Below are positions 39,126 to 49,823 of a stretch of 64,000 bases of DNA, in pieces. The position numbers and the translations under genes are program-made. Origin of the DNA: Candidatus Cryptobacteroides intestinavium (GTDB lineage: Bacteria > Bacteroidota > Bacteroidia > Bacteroidales > UBA932); NCBI GenBank assembly GCA_017694845.1, contig JADIMI010000011.1, forward strand, positions 39,308 to 103,307, in the 5' to 3' direction. Under the pieces are notes generated by a model that was not told the DNA's origin, made no database searches, and worked only from the letters and a program-made list of their open reading frames with translations. Position 1 is the stretch's first letter, and every line of letters begins with the position of its first letter.

Positions 39126-41861
39126 TTATTTCTCAGAGAATCTGTATCTGATGCCTATCATTACGGTCTGTGCATGCCATTCCCTCCTTTCGATAACTCC
39201 TCCGTTGTGCCTTTCGTATGATGTGAGTGTCCCTGTATGCGGTCCCGGGTTGATGAACCGTATTGTAGGAGTATCCAGCAGATTGGTCGCCTTGGCGAAT
39301 ATCGCTATCCCGTTTCTGAACCCTTTCTCTATGGATGCATCCAGCTGTACATATCCGGCCTCCCAGATGTCATCATTGAACCAAAGGGATACATCGCTGA
39401 GCCTCTTGCCGGTATATGAACCGGATACCTGGGCTTCCACTCCGGCCTTGGCGAACTTGAAGAGCAGTGACAGATTGGCCACGTGTGCGGCCTGTCCGTA
39501 CAGAGGCCTTGTCTGTGAGACTGTCCTTACCTGTGAATCCTCCATAATGTTCTTGGTGGTCGTTATGGCTGAATGCGTGTATGTGTAGTTGGCCTTGATC
39601 CCGAACCAGTTGAAATATTTCATTATGTCGATTTCGACTCCAAGGTTCGTGGCATCTCCGAAATTCATAGGAGTGAGGAACGTGGCCTGCCCTTCCGTGA
39701 TGAGTCCGTATTCTATAGGATCCTGCAGTTTCTTCCAGAAGAGACCGACCATGAACTGCTCTGACGATTTCGGGAAGAATTCGTATCTGAGGTCGATGTT
39801 GTCTGCCACCGTATGCTCGAGGTCAGGATTTCCCTGCTCGTCATAGTCTTCGTTAAGTATAGTATAAGGGACGATCTCGAAGAATCCGGGTCTGTTGATG
39901 GAGCGGCCGTATGAGAGCCTCAGGTTGGCGTCTTTGTGTATATTGTATTTCAGGTGGAGGCTCGGCAGTATGTCTGTGTATTTCTGATGCCCCTCCGAAT
40001 CGGTCTTTCTCGGGAAATCAAGCACGTAGCCCTGGTCCGTATGTTCGGCTCGGACTCCGGCGATCACTTCCAGTTTGTCCCTCGTGTATTTTACCATTAT
40101 GTATCCGGCCCCTACCTTTTCAGATGCATCGTAGTTGAGCGGGTCGCCGATGTTGCCGTATGGCCTCGGTTCCAGAAGCAGTTCGTCGAAATTCGTCCAG
40201 TCTTCCCCGTAATACTGGGGATCGCGTATTCCTGTCGTGGAGTCGAATGTATATTCATTGAAGAAACTGTCCCGGAACTTGTCCCTGTACATCCCTCCCG
40301 TCTGGAGCAGGAGGCTGGATCCGTTGCCTGTGATGTCGAATCTGTACGAAAGGTTGATGTACCCAGCGAAATCCCTGTCAGAGTTGTGCTCCCATCTCCT
40401 GTCGGCGGAATCGGTGTTGTAGAGGTGGTTGCCGTTGAGGTAGATATGGGCATTGTCCGGAGTGGTGCTGTATGCTTTAGAGAAGACCCCTGTCCAGTTG
40501 AGTTTCAGTCTGTTGTCTTCCAGGAACGAATGCTCTCCCTTCAACGTCGTGTTCAGGATGTACTGTCTGTTCCATTTCATCCTTACGGTCCTTTCCTTGT
40601 CATCTGCAGCATCCCTCACTTCGGTCTCCCTGAGATCCATATATCCTGCATAGAGCATCATCTTGTGTCTGCCGTTGAACCTGTAGTCGAGCTTGAGATG
40701 AGACCCCATCCGGTTCTGTTCCTCTGAATATGTTCTGACTTCTGTCCCGTTTACAGTGGATCCCGGCTTGTAGTACAGGTCGCTGTCCTTTCCTCTGAAA
40801 AGGTTCTGGTAGCTGAATGCCGCCATCAGCCCGAGCTTTCCTCCGAAATATCTGTCCCCGAATGAAAATCCTCCTGTGATATCAGGCCTCGGACGGCTCC
40901 ATTTCATCCTCAGGTTGTCCATTGTGAAATCATCGGCTGTGACAGCATAGCTCTCTGGACGCCCCATCCTTTCGTACGGGGACTGTTTCTGTATGGCTTT
41001 GCGGTTGAATGACTGAAAATCCCTGCCGAGAAACAGTGCGTTGTAGCCGGTAGAGACGTTGGCGGTCACCTCCAACTTTTCAGGTGCATCTTTCATAACG
41101 AGGTTGACAGCCCCTCCTATGCCGTCCCCTTCCATATCAGCGGTAAGAGACTTGGTTACTTCCAGACGGTCCAGCATTTCTGACGGGAAGATGTCGAGAG
41201 GGACGAACCTGTTCTTGTTGTCGGGACTCGGGATCTTGACCCCGTTGACAAGAGTGTAGTTGTACCTCTTGTCCATTCCCCGCAGGATGGCGTACTGTCC
41301 TTCACCGCTGCTGTTCCTCTCTACGGTGACTCCGGACATCCTCTGGATCACATTGGCGACGGTCATATCGGGGGAAAGTTCTATAGCCTTGGCGCTCATA
41401 ACGTTGACGACATTGAGCGATGCCCTCTCTATACCTCTTGCCCCTGCTTCTGTCTTGCCGTGGTTTTCGGCCATCACAGTGGCTCCATCCAGCATAATGC
41501 TGTCTTTTTCGAGTCTGATGATGCAGTCTTCTGCGGGTGCGGAGAAATTGAATTCAGCCTGTCTGTATCCGATTATCGAACAGACAAGGGTGCCGGTGCC
41601 GTCTGAAACATCCAATGTAACGGAGAAACTTCCATCGAGCCCTGAAACGGCCCATCTGTCAGGATTGTCCTTGACCATTACGGCAGCTCCAATGATTTCT
41701 TCGCCCGTCTGGGCGTCGAGTATCTTTCCCCGGACAGTCCAGGTCGTAGAACCGGCCGTCGCAACGGTCTCTTTGCCTTCTTCGTTGTCCGCTGCAGGCC
41801 TGTCTCCGGAAAGGAGAGATGCCGCAGAAAGAATTGCGGACAAGAGTAGTTCTATATACAT
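39126..41861 (-). CDS. TonB-dependent receptor with N-terminal carboxypeptidase-regulatory-like domain
   Basis: ..VRGKILDAQTGEEIIGAAVMVKDNPDRWAVSGLDGSFSV.., ..VIQRMSGVTVERNSSGEGQYAILRGMDKRYNYTLVNGVKIPSPD.., C-terminal barrel. Confidence 0.93.
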   Translation of the reverse strand: MYIELLLSAILSAASLLSGDRPAADNEEGKETVATAGSTTWTVRGKILDAQTGEEIIGAAVMVKDNPDRWAVSGLDGSFSVTLDVSDGTGTLVCSIIGYRQAEFNFSAPAEDCIIRLEKDSIMLDGATVMAENHGKTEAGARGIERASLNVVNVMSAKAIELSPDMTVANVIQRMSGVTVERNSSGEGQYAILRGMDKRYNYTLVNGVKIPSPDNKNRFVPLDIFPSEMLDRLEVTKSLTADMEGDGIGGAVNLVMKDAPEKLEVTANVSTGYNALFLGRDFQSFNRKAIQKQSPYERMGRPESYAVTADDFTMDNLRMKWSRPRPDITGGFSFGDRYFGGKLGLMAAFSYQNLFRGKDSDLYYKPGSTVNGTEVRTYSEEQNRMGSHLKLDYRFNGRHKMMLYAGYMDLRETEVRDAADDKERTVRMKWNRQYILNTTLKGEHSFLEDNRLKLNWTGVFSKAYSTTPDNAHIYLNGNHLYNTDSADRRWEHNSDRDFAGYINLSYRFDITGNGSSLLLQTGGMYRDKFRDSFFNEYTFDSTTGIRDPQYYGEDWTNFDELLLEPRPYGNIGDPLNYDASEKVGAGYIMVKYTRDKLEVIAGVRAEHTDQGYVLDFPRKTDSEGHQKYTDILPSLHLKYNIHKDANLRLSYGRSINRPGFFEIVPYTILNEDYDEQGNPDLEHTVADNIDLRYEFFPKSSEQFMVGLFWKKLQDPIEYGLITEGQATFLTPMNFGDATNLGVEIDIMKYFNWFGIKANYTYTHSAITTTKNIMEDSQVRTVSQTRPLYGQAAHVANLSLLFKFAKAGVEAQVSGSYTGKRLSDVSLWFNDDIWEAGYVQLDASIEKGFRNGIAIFAKATNLLDTPTIRFINPGPHTGTLTSYERHNGGVIERREWHAQTVMIGIRYRFSEK

Positions 41862-42079
41862 ATCTGCCTTATTCGAACTTACTTATGCGATCCGGGCCTT
41901 CCCCGGCCTCTGAAATCCGCGGCAAAAGTATTTCCAAAAGATTTACAGAAAATGTACAAATGATTAAGATTCTGTGAACGCGGTTACGGTATTGTTAAGC
42001 AGAAGCCTGCAGTATGCCGGAACAGCTGCCGTGGCCGGATGGCGTTCGGATCCCGCATATACATATTCATATAAGAATT

Positions 42080-42112
42080 TTTGAGAATATTCAAAACAAC
42101 TTCGTATATTTG
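42080..42112 (+). promoter_or_regulatory. Bacteroidetes-type promoter of guaB
   Basis: TTTG (42080-42083), 21 bp, TATATTTG (42105-42112), 18 bp upstream of the ATG at 42131. Confidence 0.7.
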
Positions 42113-42130
42113 CAGACAAAATTTTAACTG

Positions 42131-43597
42131 ATGCAGACTATTAATTCTCAGATTCCCGAAGGTCTCACCTTCGATGATGTATTGCTTGTTCCTGCACGCT
42201 CTGAGGTTCTGCCCAGAGATGTAGATGTCACTACGGAATTTTCAAGAAACATCAGACTTCACACTCCGATCGTGTCCGCTGCAATGGATACTGTCACCGA
42301 GTCTGAACTGGCCATCGCGATCGCCCGTTCCGGCGGTATCGGTGTCATTCACAAGAATATGACCATCGAGCAGCAGGTCGCCCAGGTGCGCAGGGTGAAG
42401 AGGGCTGAGAACGGGATGATATATGATCCTATCACGATCAGGCCGGATGCCACGGTGGGAGCGGCTCTCGGAATGATGGCCCAGCACCATATCGGAGGCA
42501 TACCGGTAGTGGACAGCAACAACTATCTTATCGGTATAGTCACCAACAGGGATCTCCGGTTCCAGGACAATATGGGGCTGCCTGTATCGGAGGTAATGAC
42601 TTCCGAGAACCTTGTGACCGCCCCTCAGGGAATCGGTCTCGAGGAGGCTACCGCCATAATAAAGAACCACAAGTTCGAGAAGCTGCCGGTGGTGGACAGG
42701 GATGGCAAGCTCGTCGGGCTGATCACCTACAAGGACCTTATGAAGATAAAGGACAACCCTATTGCATCCAAGGATTCAAAGGGCCGTCTGCTTGTGGCGG
42801 CTGCGGTAGGCGTGAAGTCAGACACTATAGAAAGGATCGAAATGCTGACTGCCGCAGGGGCGGATGCCGTAGTGGTCGATACGGCTCACGGGCATTCTGT
42901 CTATGTGCTTGAAGTCATCAAGAAGGCCTGCAAGGCATTGCCGGGCATCGAGATAGTTGCAGGAAACGTGGCTACCGGCGAGGCGGCCAAGGCTCTTGCG
43001 GATGCCGGTGTGAGCGGAGTCAAGGTCGGCATCGGACCAGGCTCGATCTGCACCACCAGGGTGATAGCCGGTGTGGGAATGCCTCAGCTCACTGCAGTGA
43101 TGCTGGCGGCGGAGGCTCTGAAGGGCACCGGTATACCGATCATAGCGGATGGAGGTATAAGATATTCCGGAGATATTGTCAAGGCTCTTGCAGCCGGAGC
43201 TAGCACGGTGATGGCAGGCTCTCTCTTTGCAGGTGTCGAGGAGTCGCCGGGAGACACGATCATCCTCAACGGAAGGAAATTCAAGTCCTACCGCGGCATG
43301 GGCTCTCTCGAGGCTATGCAGCAGGGCTCCAAGGACAGGTATTTCCAGGATATGGAGGATGATGTCAAGAAACTTGTTCCGGAAGGCATAGTCGCCCAGG
43401 TTCCGTATAAGGGAACGCTTTCGGAGGTGGTATACCAGCTCGTCGGTGGTCTCCGCGCAGGTATGGGCTATGTCGGGGCGAAGGATATCAAGTCTCTGCG
43501 TTCAGCCAGGTTTGTACGTATCACCAATGCCGGATATATCGAGAGCCATCCGCACGATGTGACGATCACTCGTGAGTCTCCGAACTATTCAAGATAG
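42131..43597 (+). CDS. guaB: IMP dehydrogenase
   Basis: ..[19 protein letters not shown].., two CBS-like repeats, ..[24 protein letters not shown].., ..[10 protein letters not shown].. Confidence 0.98.
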   Translation: MQTINSQIPEGLTFDDVLLVPARSEVLPRDVDVTTEFSRNIRLHTPIVSAAMDTVTESELAIAIARSGGIGVIHKNMTIEQQVAQVRRVKRAENGMIYDPITIRPDATVGAALGMMAQHHIGGIPVVDSNNYLIGIVTNRDLRFQDNMGLPVSEVMTSENLVTAPQGIGLEEATAIIKNHKFEKLPVVDRDGKLVGLITYKDLMKIKDNPIASKDSKGRLLVAAAVGVKSDTIERIEMLTAAGADAVVVDTAHGHSVYVLEVIKKACKALPGIEIVAGNVATGEAAKALADAGVSGVKVGIGPGSICTTRVIAGVGMPQLTAVMLAAEALKGTGIPIIADGGIRYSGDIVKALAAGASTVMAGSLFAGVEESPGDTIILNGRKFKSYRGMGSLEAMQQGSKDRYFQDMEDDVKKLVPEGIVAQVPYKGTLSEVVYQLVGGLRAGMGYVGAKDIKSLRSARFVRITNAGYIESHPHDVTITRESPNYSR

Positions 43598-43599
43598 TG

Positions 43600-44451
43600 A
43601 TGGGGAGAACGGCGGCATCTGTTCTTGTTTCCCTGCTTTCTGTCATATGCTTCAGTTCGTGCAAACTGATAAATTCTATCCTGCACGATGAGGAGGTTGT
43701 GGCGAAGGCGGGGAACAGTATGTTGTACAAAAGCGATGTGACAAGGCTGATCCCTTCCGGAATATCGGCTGATGACAGTCTGAGACTTGCAATGCAGTAC
43801 ATCAATTCGTGGGCATCGGATATGATCTATCTCGATGTCGCGGAAAAGGAACTGTCGAAAGAGCAGAAGGATGTATCCAGGGAGCTTGAGACGTACCGCC
43901 GGTCTCTGCTCAAATACCGCTATGAACAGCTGTATGTCAACGAGAGACTGGATACGGCGGTGACTGCGGATGAGGTGGAGGAGTATTTCCGGGAACATCA
44001 GGAAGATTTCCGGCTCGAACGGCCAGTAGTCAAGGCGAGGATGATGAAGATCCTGCCTGAATCGCCTGATTTCCGGCAGCTCAAGGATATGCTTGCATCC
44101 GATGGGGAATGGCAGGTGGATATCCAGTCATACTCTTCGGCGGACAGGTTCAGGGACTGTTCCGGGTACTGGATAGATTCCCGGATGCTGGCCGATGAAC
44201 TGGAGACGGATGTAGAGTCTGTCTTCCCTCTGAATGCCGGAGAGTTCAAGGAGACTGTCAGTTCGGATGGGAGGCACAATGTCGCATATATAATAGATGT
44301 GATAGATGCCGGGGAGATCCCGCCCGTCGAATTCTGCACGCAGAGGATAGAAGATATAATCATAAGTGCGAGGAAACATCGTCTCACCGCATCTCTGGAA
44401 CAGGAATTGCTCAAGGATGCGCGCGACAGAGGAAAATTTGTAATATACTGA
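43600..44451 (+). CDS. SurA/parvulin-related periplasmic lipoprotein (PPIase-like)
   Basis: Lipobox ..ICFSSCKL; ..EEVVAKAGNSMLYKSDVTRLIP.. SurA-type N-terminal start; followed by a clear SurA-like gene. Confidence 0.6.
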   Translation: MGRTAASVLVSLLSVICFSSCKLINSILHDEEVVAKAGNSMLYKSDVTRLIPSGISADDSLRLAMQYINSWASDMIYLDVAEKELSKEQKDVSRELETYRRSLLKYRYEQLYVNERLDTAVTADEVEEYFREHQEDFRLERPVVKARMMKILPESPDFRQLKDMLASDGEWQVDIQSYSSADRFRDCSGYWIDSRMLADELETDVESVFPLNAGEFKETVSSDGRHNVAYIIDVIDAGEIPPVEFCTQRIEDIIISARKHRLTASLEQELLKDARDRGKFVIY

Positions 44452-44455
44452 TATA

Positions 44456-45853
44456 ATGAAATATATTAAGACCGTTCTTGTAATGGCGCTTGCAGGCCTT
44501 TCATTTGCCGCATCTGCCCAGAGATATTCCAACGGACTCATAGACAAGTCTGTGGCTGTGGTAGGTAATGAGATGATAATGCTGTCGCAGATAGAGCAGG
44601 AAGTCCAGATGCTCAGGGCGCAGGGTATGGCATCCGACAGGAATGTAAGGTGCGAGATACTGGAGCAGATGCTGGAATCGAAACTGTTCCTGATGCAGGC
44701 GAGGGTAGACTCCCTCTCTGTGAACTATGATATGGTGGAGGGAGATCTCAGCAGCAGGATAGACCAGATCAGGACACAGCTCGGCGGAGATGAGGAAGTG
44801 GAGAAATATTTCGGCAAGCCGCTCTACAAGCTTCGTGATGAGTGGAGAAGATCGCTTGAGGATCAGAACCTGACGATGATGATGCAGCAGGAGATTGTCA
44901 AGAATGTATCTGATCTGACGCCTTACGATGTCGAGAAATATATAGAGAAGACGGATCCGGAGGATCTGCCTGTTGTCCCGATCAAGTATCAGCTCAGCCA
45001 GATATGCGTATATCCTGACAGGGAGGCGGCGAACAGCGCCGTAAAGGAGAGACTTCTTGCGTTGAGGGAACGTATTATCAACGGGGAGAAGTTCTCGACG
45101 CTGGCAAGGATCTACTCCCAGGATCCCGGTAGCGCGCGCAGAGGAGGTGAGCTCGGTATGGCTTCCAAGTCGATTTTCTGGCCGGCTTTCGCTGATGCGG
45201 CGATGGCCCTCAAGCCTGGTGTCGTGTCGCAGATAGTGGAGACCCCGGATGGTTTCCATATCATCGAGGTTCTCGAGAAGAAAGGCGATATGTTCAATGC
45301 AAGACATATTCTGCTCAAGCCTGAATATACTTCGGACGACAGGGAGAAGGCATTCAATGTGCTGGACAGCCTGAAAACCGAGATACAGGACAACAATATA
45401 CCTTTTGAACTCGCTGCAAGGTTCTACTCCGAGGATGCGGCTACAAAGACCAACGGAGGGCAGATGGCAGACCCTAACACAGGTTCAGCATATTTCGAGA
45501 TCGACCAGCTCAAGCCTCAGGACTACAACGCCATCAAGGACCTGAAGGAAGGCGAGATCTCCGCCCCGTTCGAGTCAAAGGACAATGAAGGCAGGGGAGC
45601 TTCCGATCCTGAGGGAGGAAGTACCGTGTACAAGATAATCAAGGTCGACAAGATCATCCCTGCTCACGCTGCATCTTTCGAGAATGACTATGACCTTCTT
45701 CTCTCCCAGGCGGAACAGGAGAAGCAGATGGAGGCGATAGATGATTTCATCGAATCCAAGATTGCAGTGACATATATCGTCATCGACCCGATGTTCAAGG
45801 ACTGTCCTTTCGAGAGAGACGGATGGTACGGGAAGTTCCGTGAAGCAGAGTGA
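44456..45853 (+). CDS. peptidylprolyl isomerase (SurA-like)
   Basis: ..IDKSVAVVGNEMIMLSQIEQEV..; two parvulin domains (..FSTLARIYSQDPGSARRGGELGMAS..TPDGFHIIEVLEKKGD.., ..ARHILLKPEYTSDD..). Confidence 0.93.
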   Translation: MKYIKTVLVMALAGLSFAASAQRYSNGLIDKSVAVVGNEMIMLSQIEQEVQMLRAQGMASDRNVRCEILEQMLESKLFLMQARVDSLSVNYDMVEGDLSSRIDQIRTQLGGDEEVEKYFGKPLYKLRDEWRRSLEDQNLTMMMQQEIVKNVSDLTPYDVEKYIEKTDPEDLPVVPIKYQLSQICVYPDREAANSAVKERLLALRERIINGEKFSTLARIYSQDPGSARRGGELGMASKSIFWPAFADAAMALKPGVVSQIVETPDGFHIIEVLEKKGDMFNARHILLKPEYTSDDREKAFNVLDSLKTEIQDNNIPFELAARFYSEDAATKTNGGQMADPNTGSAYFEIDQLKPQDYNAIKDLKEGEISAPFESKDNEGRGASDPEGGSTVYKIIKVDKIIPAHAASFENDYDLLLSQAEQEKQMEAIDDFIESKIAVTYIVIDPMFKDCPFERDGWYGKFREAE

Positions 45854-48537
45854 TTCAGATTCAGATGCAGATACGCAGGATTCTCATAGCCCTGGCCTTT
45901 ATACTGCCTGTCCTCAATCCTGGCAGCGTCCTTTATGCCCAGGAACAGCAGGAGGACAGCCTTGTGCGTCTTGACTATGGAGAATCAGCGGAACTGCTGG
46001 AAATCAACGGGCAGAATATAAGGAAGGTGATCGGCGAGGCCCGGTTTTTCCATAACAATACATATCTTCTGTGCGATACCGCAATGTGGAACATCGACAC
46101 GAAGATTATAGATGCTGTCGGCAATGTGAGCATCATCCAGGATGGGACGGTGCTTACGAGCGACAGGCTGGTCTATAAGATCGATCTCAATCTCGCTGAA
46201 TTCAGGGGAAATGTGGTGCAGCTGGAGGACAGTGATCACAATACGTTGAGGACCAGGCATCTGGATTATAACACAAAGGACAGTGTCGCGGTGTTTGACA
46301 ACGGAGGCTCTATGCGGGACAAGGATGGCCAGATCATAGAGAGCCTGAAAGGGACGTATGATGCCAAGATCAAGACTTTCACGTTCCGTGAAGATGTGAA
46401 TATGTTCACGGATTCCATATTTGTCAAGACGACTTCCCTGAAATATGAATCCGACCTCAGCCTTGCCACATTCGGGAAGGGGACGGATGCCTGGCAGGAG
46501 GACAATATGCTTTCGGCGGATGCAGGCTGGTATGACAGAGGCAGGGAGATATTCTTTTTCAGGAACAATGTGCACGTGATGACAGATACCCAGGAGGGCT
46601 GGAGCGATTCCCTGTATTTCTACCGGAATACGATGGATGTGGTGATGCTCGGCAGGGCGCAGGTATCTGACACGACGAGAAATGTGACGGGTCTGGCCGG
46701 CCGGATAGAATATATCGATTCATTGTCCCGGGTGACGATGACCAGAAAGCCGGCGGTGATTTCGGAAGTTGCGGAAGAAGACCAGGTCGATACAGTGTAT
46801 TTCGGTGCGGATACGCTTGTCTATATGACAATACGCAAATGCGATATCGATTCTCTTGAACTGGCTGCATCGGCAGAAAGACTCGCGTATTTCGATGCGG
46901 ATCCGGTGGGGAATTACAGGAAGAAGGCTGCGGAAGAAGCCGCCAAGGCTGCAGCGGAAGCAGCGAAGAATGACCCTAACCGTCCGCCGCAGCCTCCTAA
47001 ATCTTCGCCATCGGCATCCTCGGAGCAGTCTGCTTCGGCTATGTCAGGAAAGCAGGACGAGGGAGTGGGAGTGGAGATTCCCGCTCAAAATTCCATATCT
47101 GATGTTCCCGGTCTGCGGAAAGCTGATGCGGATTCACTGGCTACCGGCCTGGATTCACTGTCCCCCGGTCTGGACTCCTTGTCTGTCGGTGCGGACTCAC
47201 TGTCCACCGGACTGGATTCGCTTGCGGCCGGTGCCGATTCGCTGGCAGCGGCGGACACTGTGCTGGCTCCGGTACCGGATACCACGGATATCGGTTATGT
47301 CACGGCCCTTCGCAACGTCAAGGTCTACAGAAAGAATCTCCAGATAGTATGTGATTCCCTGGAATATACTGATCTCGACTCGCTTGCGAGACTGTTCAAG
47401 TCTCCTGTCATCTGGAACGAGGTGACACAGCAGTTTGCGGCCGACAGCATCACGGCTGTCATAAGGAACAACGCGATGGAGAAGGCTGCACTGATGTCCA
47501 ATGCCTTCATTCATATCCAGGTCGAGGATACTCTGTACTATAACCAGATCAAGGCGACAGAGATGCTTGCATATTTCAGCAAGGAGGGCGAACTGTCGAG
47601 ATTCGATGCTCTCGGAGGGGCTTCCGCCCTGTTCTTCCTCGAAGAGAATGATGCAATTGCCACAGTCAACAAGAAGGATTCAAAGATGCTTTCCGCCACA
47701 TTCAAGGACGGGGATATCGAGAGAGTATACTATTATGATGAAGCCAAGAGCGATGCATATCCTGTGGTCCAGCTTGCAAAAGAGGACCAGATATTGAAAG
47801 GCTTCAACTGGCAGCCCGGTCTGAGGCCGGCTGACAGGACGGCGGTCACCCCTCTGACGCCCCGTCCTCCCGAGAGGTCTGAATATCTTTCCCATCCGAG
47901 GGCTGCATACAGGCAGACGGATATCTATTTCCCGGGTTATATCTCGGACATATACAGACAGATTGCAGTGAGAGACTCTCTTGACCGGCTTCGAGCAAGA
48001 GAGAGGCGTCTTGCCGAGGCTGAAGCTGAAAGGCTGGGGGAACAGGCAAGGCTCGACTCCCTGGCAAGGGTGGACTCTCTTGCTGTAGTTGACAGCATAG
48101 CCAGAGCCGACAGTATTGCTGTGGCTGATTCTGTCGCATCCGTGCTCAAGAAAATGGAGGCTGACAGTATTGCCAGGGCTGACAGCATCAGAGCTGCGCA
48201 GGAGGCTCTTTCTATGAGTGACAGGCAGTTGCAGAAACAGAAGGCGAAAGAGGAGCGTAAAGCCGCCAGAGAGCAGCGCAGAAAGGACAAGGAGGCAAGA
48301 TGGGCCGAACTTGACAAGAGAGATGCCGAGAAAGCGGAAGCGAAAGAGGAGCGGAAAAAGGCGCGTCTGAGGGAGAAGAAACGAAAACTGCTTATAAAGC
48401 AGATCGAGCAGGAGAAAGAGGATGCCGCTGTGCTTGAAAGGTATATCCGACGTCTGGAAGAACGCCAGGCGAAAAAGATGGAGCGCCAGTCGAAAAAAGA
48501 AGGGCGGCAATCTGTGAAGAGCCGCCCGGTGAAGTAA
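45850..48537 (+). CDS. OstA/LptA-like organic-solvent-tolerance family protein with long repetitive and coiled C-terminal extension
   Basis: ..LLEINGQNIRKVIGEARFFHNNTYLLCDTAMWNIDTKIIDAVGNVSIIQDGTVLTSDRLVYKIDLNLAEFRGNVVQLED.. OstA-like repeats; 4-bp overlap with the upstream gene. Confidence 0.85.
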   Translation: MIQIQMQIRRILIALAFILPVLNPGSVLYAQEQQEDSLVRLDYGESAELLEINGQNIRKVIGEARFFHNNTYLLCDTAMWNIDTKIIDAVGNVSIIQDGTVLTSDRLVYKIDLNLAEFRGNVVQLEDSDHNTLRTRHLDYNTKDSVAVFDNGGSMRDKDGQIIESLKGTYDAKIKTFTFREDVNMFTDSIFVKTTSLKYESDLSLATFGKGTDAWQEDNMLSADAGWYDRGREIFFFRNNVHVMTDTQEGWSDSLYFYRNTMDVVMLGRAQVSDTTRNVTGLAGRIEYIDSLSRVTMTRKPAVISEVAEEDQVDTVYFGADTLVYMTIRKCDIDSLELAASAERLAYFDADPVGNYRKKAAEEAAKAAAEAAKNDPNRPPQPPKSSPSASSEQSASAMSGKQDEGVGVEIPAQNSISDVPGLRKADADSLATGLDSLSPGLDSLSVGADSLSTGLDSLAAGADSLAAADTVLAPVPDTTDIGYVTALRNVKVYRKNLQIVCDSLEYTDLDSLARLFKSPVIWNEVTQQFAADSITAVIRNNAMEKAALMSNAFIHIQVEDTLYYNQIKATEMLAYFSKEGELSRFDALGGASALFFLEENDAIATVNKKDSKMLSATFKDGDIERVYYYDEAKSDAYPVVQLAKEDQILKGFNWQPGLRPADRTAVTPLTPRPPERSEYLSHPRAAYRQTDIYFPGYISDIYRQIAVRDSLDRLRARERRLAEAEAERLGEQARLDSLARVDSLAVVDSIARADSIAVADSVASVLKKMEADSIARADSIRAAQEALSMSDRQLQKQKAKEERKAAREQRRKDKEARWAELDKRDAEKAEAKEERKKARLREKKRKLLIKQIEQEKEDAAVLERYIRRLEERQAKKMERQSKKEGRQSVKSRPVK
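47128..47253 (+). repeat. in-frame 21-bp tandem repeat (6 units) coding [AL]DSL[SA]xG heptads
   Basis: (ADSLATG)(LDSLSPG)(LDSLSVG)(ADSLSTG)(LDSLAAG)(ADSLAAA). Confidence 0.85.
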
Positions 48538-48571
48538 GGGTGTTCACCATCCCTCGGGATGGTATCTATGC

Positions 48572-49789
48572 TCATTCTTCGGCAAACAATGATATGATAT
48601 TGAGTATCACCTTGCTGGCCTTTTCCATACTTTCGAGCGGCACGAATTCCAGTTTTCCGTGGAAATTATGTCCGCCTGCGAATATGTTCGGACAAGGCAT
48701 CCCCATAAATGAAAGATTCGCTCCGTCAGTGCCTCCCCGGATAGGCTGGATATGCGGTGTGATCCCTTCCATTTCCATAGCCTTTACAGCCTTTTCTATT
48801 ATGTGATAATGAGGCTCTACCTCTTTTCTCATATTGTAGTATTGCTGACGGATCTCCACTGTGGCTGTCCCCTCTCCGTATTTCGCATTGATGAAACTGG
48901 CACATTTATGAAGCATATCCTGTTTCTGTCTGAACAGGTCCATATCGTGGTCCCTTATTATATATGAGAATGTGGACTCCTCTACTGTCCCGTTGAATCC
49001 TATGATGTGCAGGAAGCCTTCGTATCCTTCCGTATATTCCGGCCTCTGCTCGACAGGCAGCATTGCGTTCAGCTCCATCCCGATCAGAATTGAGTTGATC
49101 ATTTTCCCTTTTGCGTATCCCGGATGGATGTTGCGTCCCTGGATGTGGACAGTGGCTGCAGCGGCGTTGAAATTCTCGTACTCAAGCTCCCCGATGGCGC
49201 CTCCATCCATTGTGTAACCGTATTCCGCCCCGAATTTCTTTACATCGAACTTCGCTGTCCCGCGACCGATTTCTTCGTCAGGAGTGAATGCGATCTTTAT
49301 CTCTCCGTGTCTGAATTCAGGATGCTCCACCATATACTGGACGGCATCCATTATCTCCGCCACTCCTGCCTTGTCATCGGCTCCGAGAAGCGTGGTCCCA
49401 TCAGTAGTGATTATTGTCTGCCTCTTATACTGCAGCAGTTCCGGGAACTCGCTCACCTTGAGGCTCAGCCTGTCATTGAGCCTGATGTCGTTGCCGTCGT
49501 AGTCGTGGATTATCTGAGGATGTATATCCTTTCCCGATGCATCGGGCGATGTATCCACGTGGGCGATGAATCCCACAGACGGTATGTCTTTCCCGCAATT
49601 TGACGGGATGGCAGCCATTACGTAACCGTATTCATCGAGCTCTGCCGCTATTCCCATTGCTTCAAGTTCATCCCGGAGGATCTTCAGCAGGTCCAGCTGC
49701 TTCGCTGTGCTCGGCTGGCTCCCTGAATCAGGATCGGACTGCGTATCCACAGCCACATATCTCAAAAATCTGTCAAGTATCTTTTCCAT
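48572..49789 (-). CDS. pepT: peptidase T (tripeptide aminopeptidase)
   Basis: ..DRFLRYVAVDTQSDP.., ..VGFIAHVDTSPDASGKDIHPQIIHDYDG.., ..LGADDKAGVAEIMDAV.., ..FTPDEEIGRG.., ..PIRGGTDGANLSFMGMPCPNIFAGGHNFHGKLEFVP.. Confidence 0.97.
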   Translation of the reverse strand: MEKILDRFLRYVAVDTQSDPDSGSQPSTAKQLDLLKILRDELEAMGIAAELDEYGYVMAAIPSNCGKDIPSVGFIAHVDTSPDASGKDIHPQIIHDYDGNDIRLNDRLSLKVSEFPELLQYKRQTIITTDGTTLLGADDKAGVAEIMDAVQYMVEHPEFRHGEIKIAFTPDEEIGRGTAKFDVKKFGAEYGYTMDGGAIGELEYENFNAAAATVHIQGRNIHPGYAKGKMINSILIGMELNAMLPVEQRPEYTEGYEGFLHIIGFNGTVEESTFSYIIRDHDMDLFRQKQDMLHKCASFINAKYGEGTATVEIRQQYYNMRKEVEPHYHIIEKAVKAMEMEGITPHIQPIRGGTDGANLSFMGMPCPNIFAGGHNFHGKLEFVPLESMEKASKVILNIISLFAEE

Positions 49790-49823
49790 AGCTGTATATT
49801 ACACTGATAATCAGTATATCATA

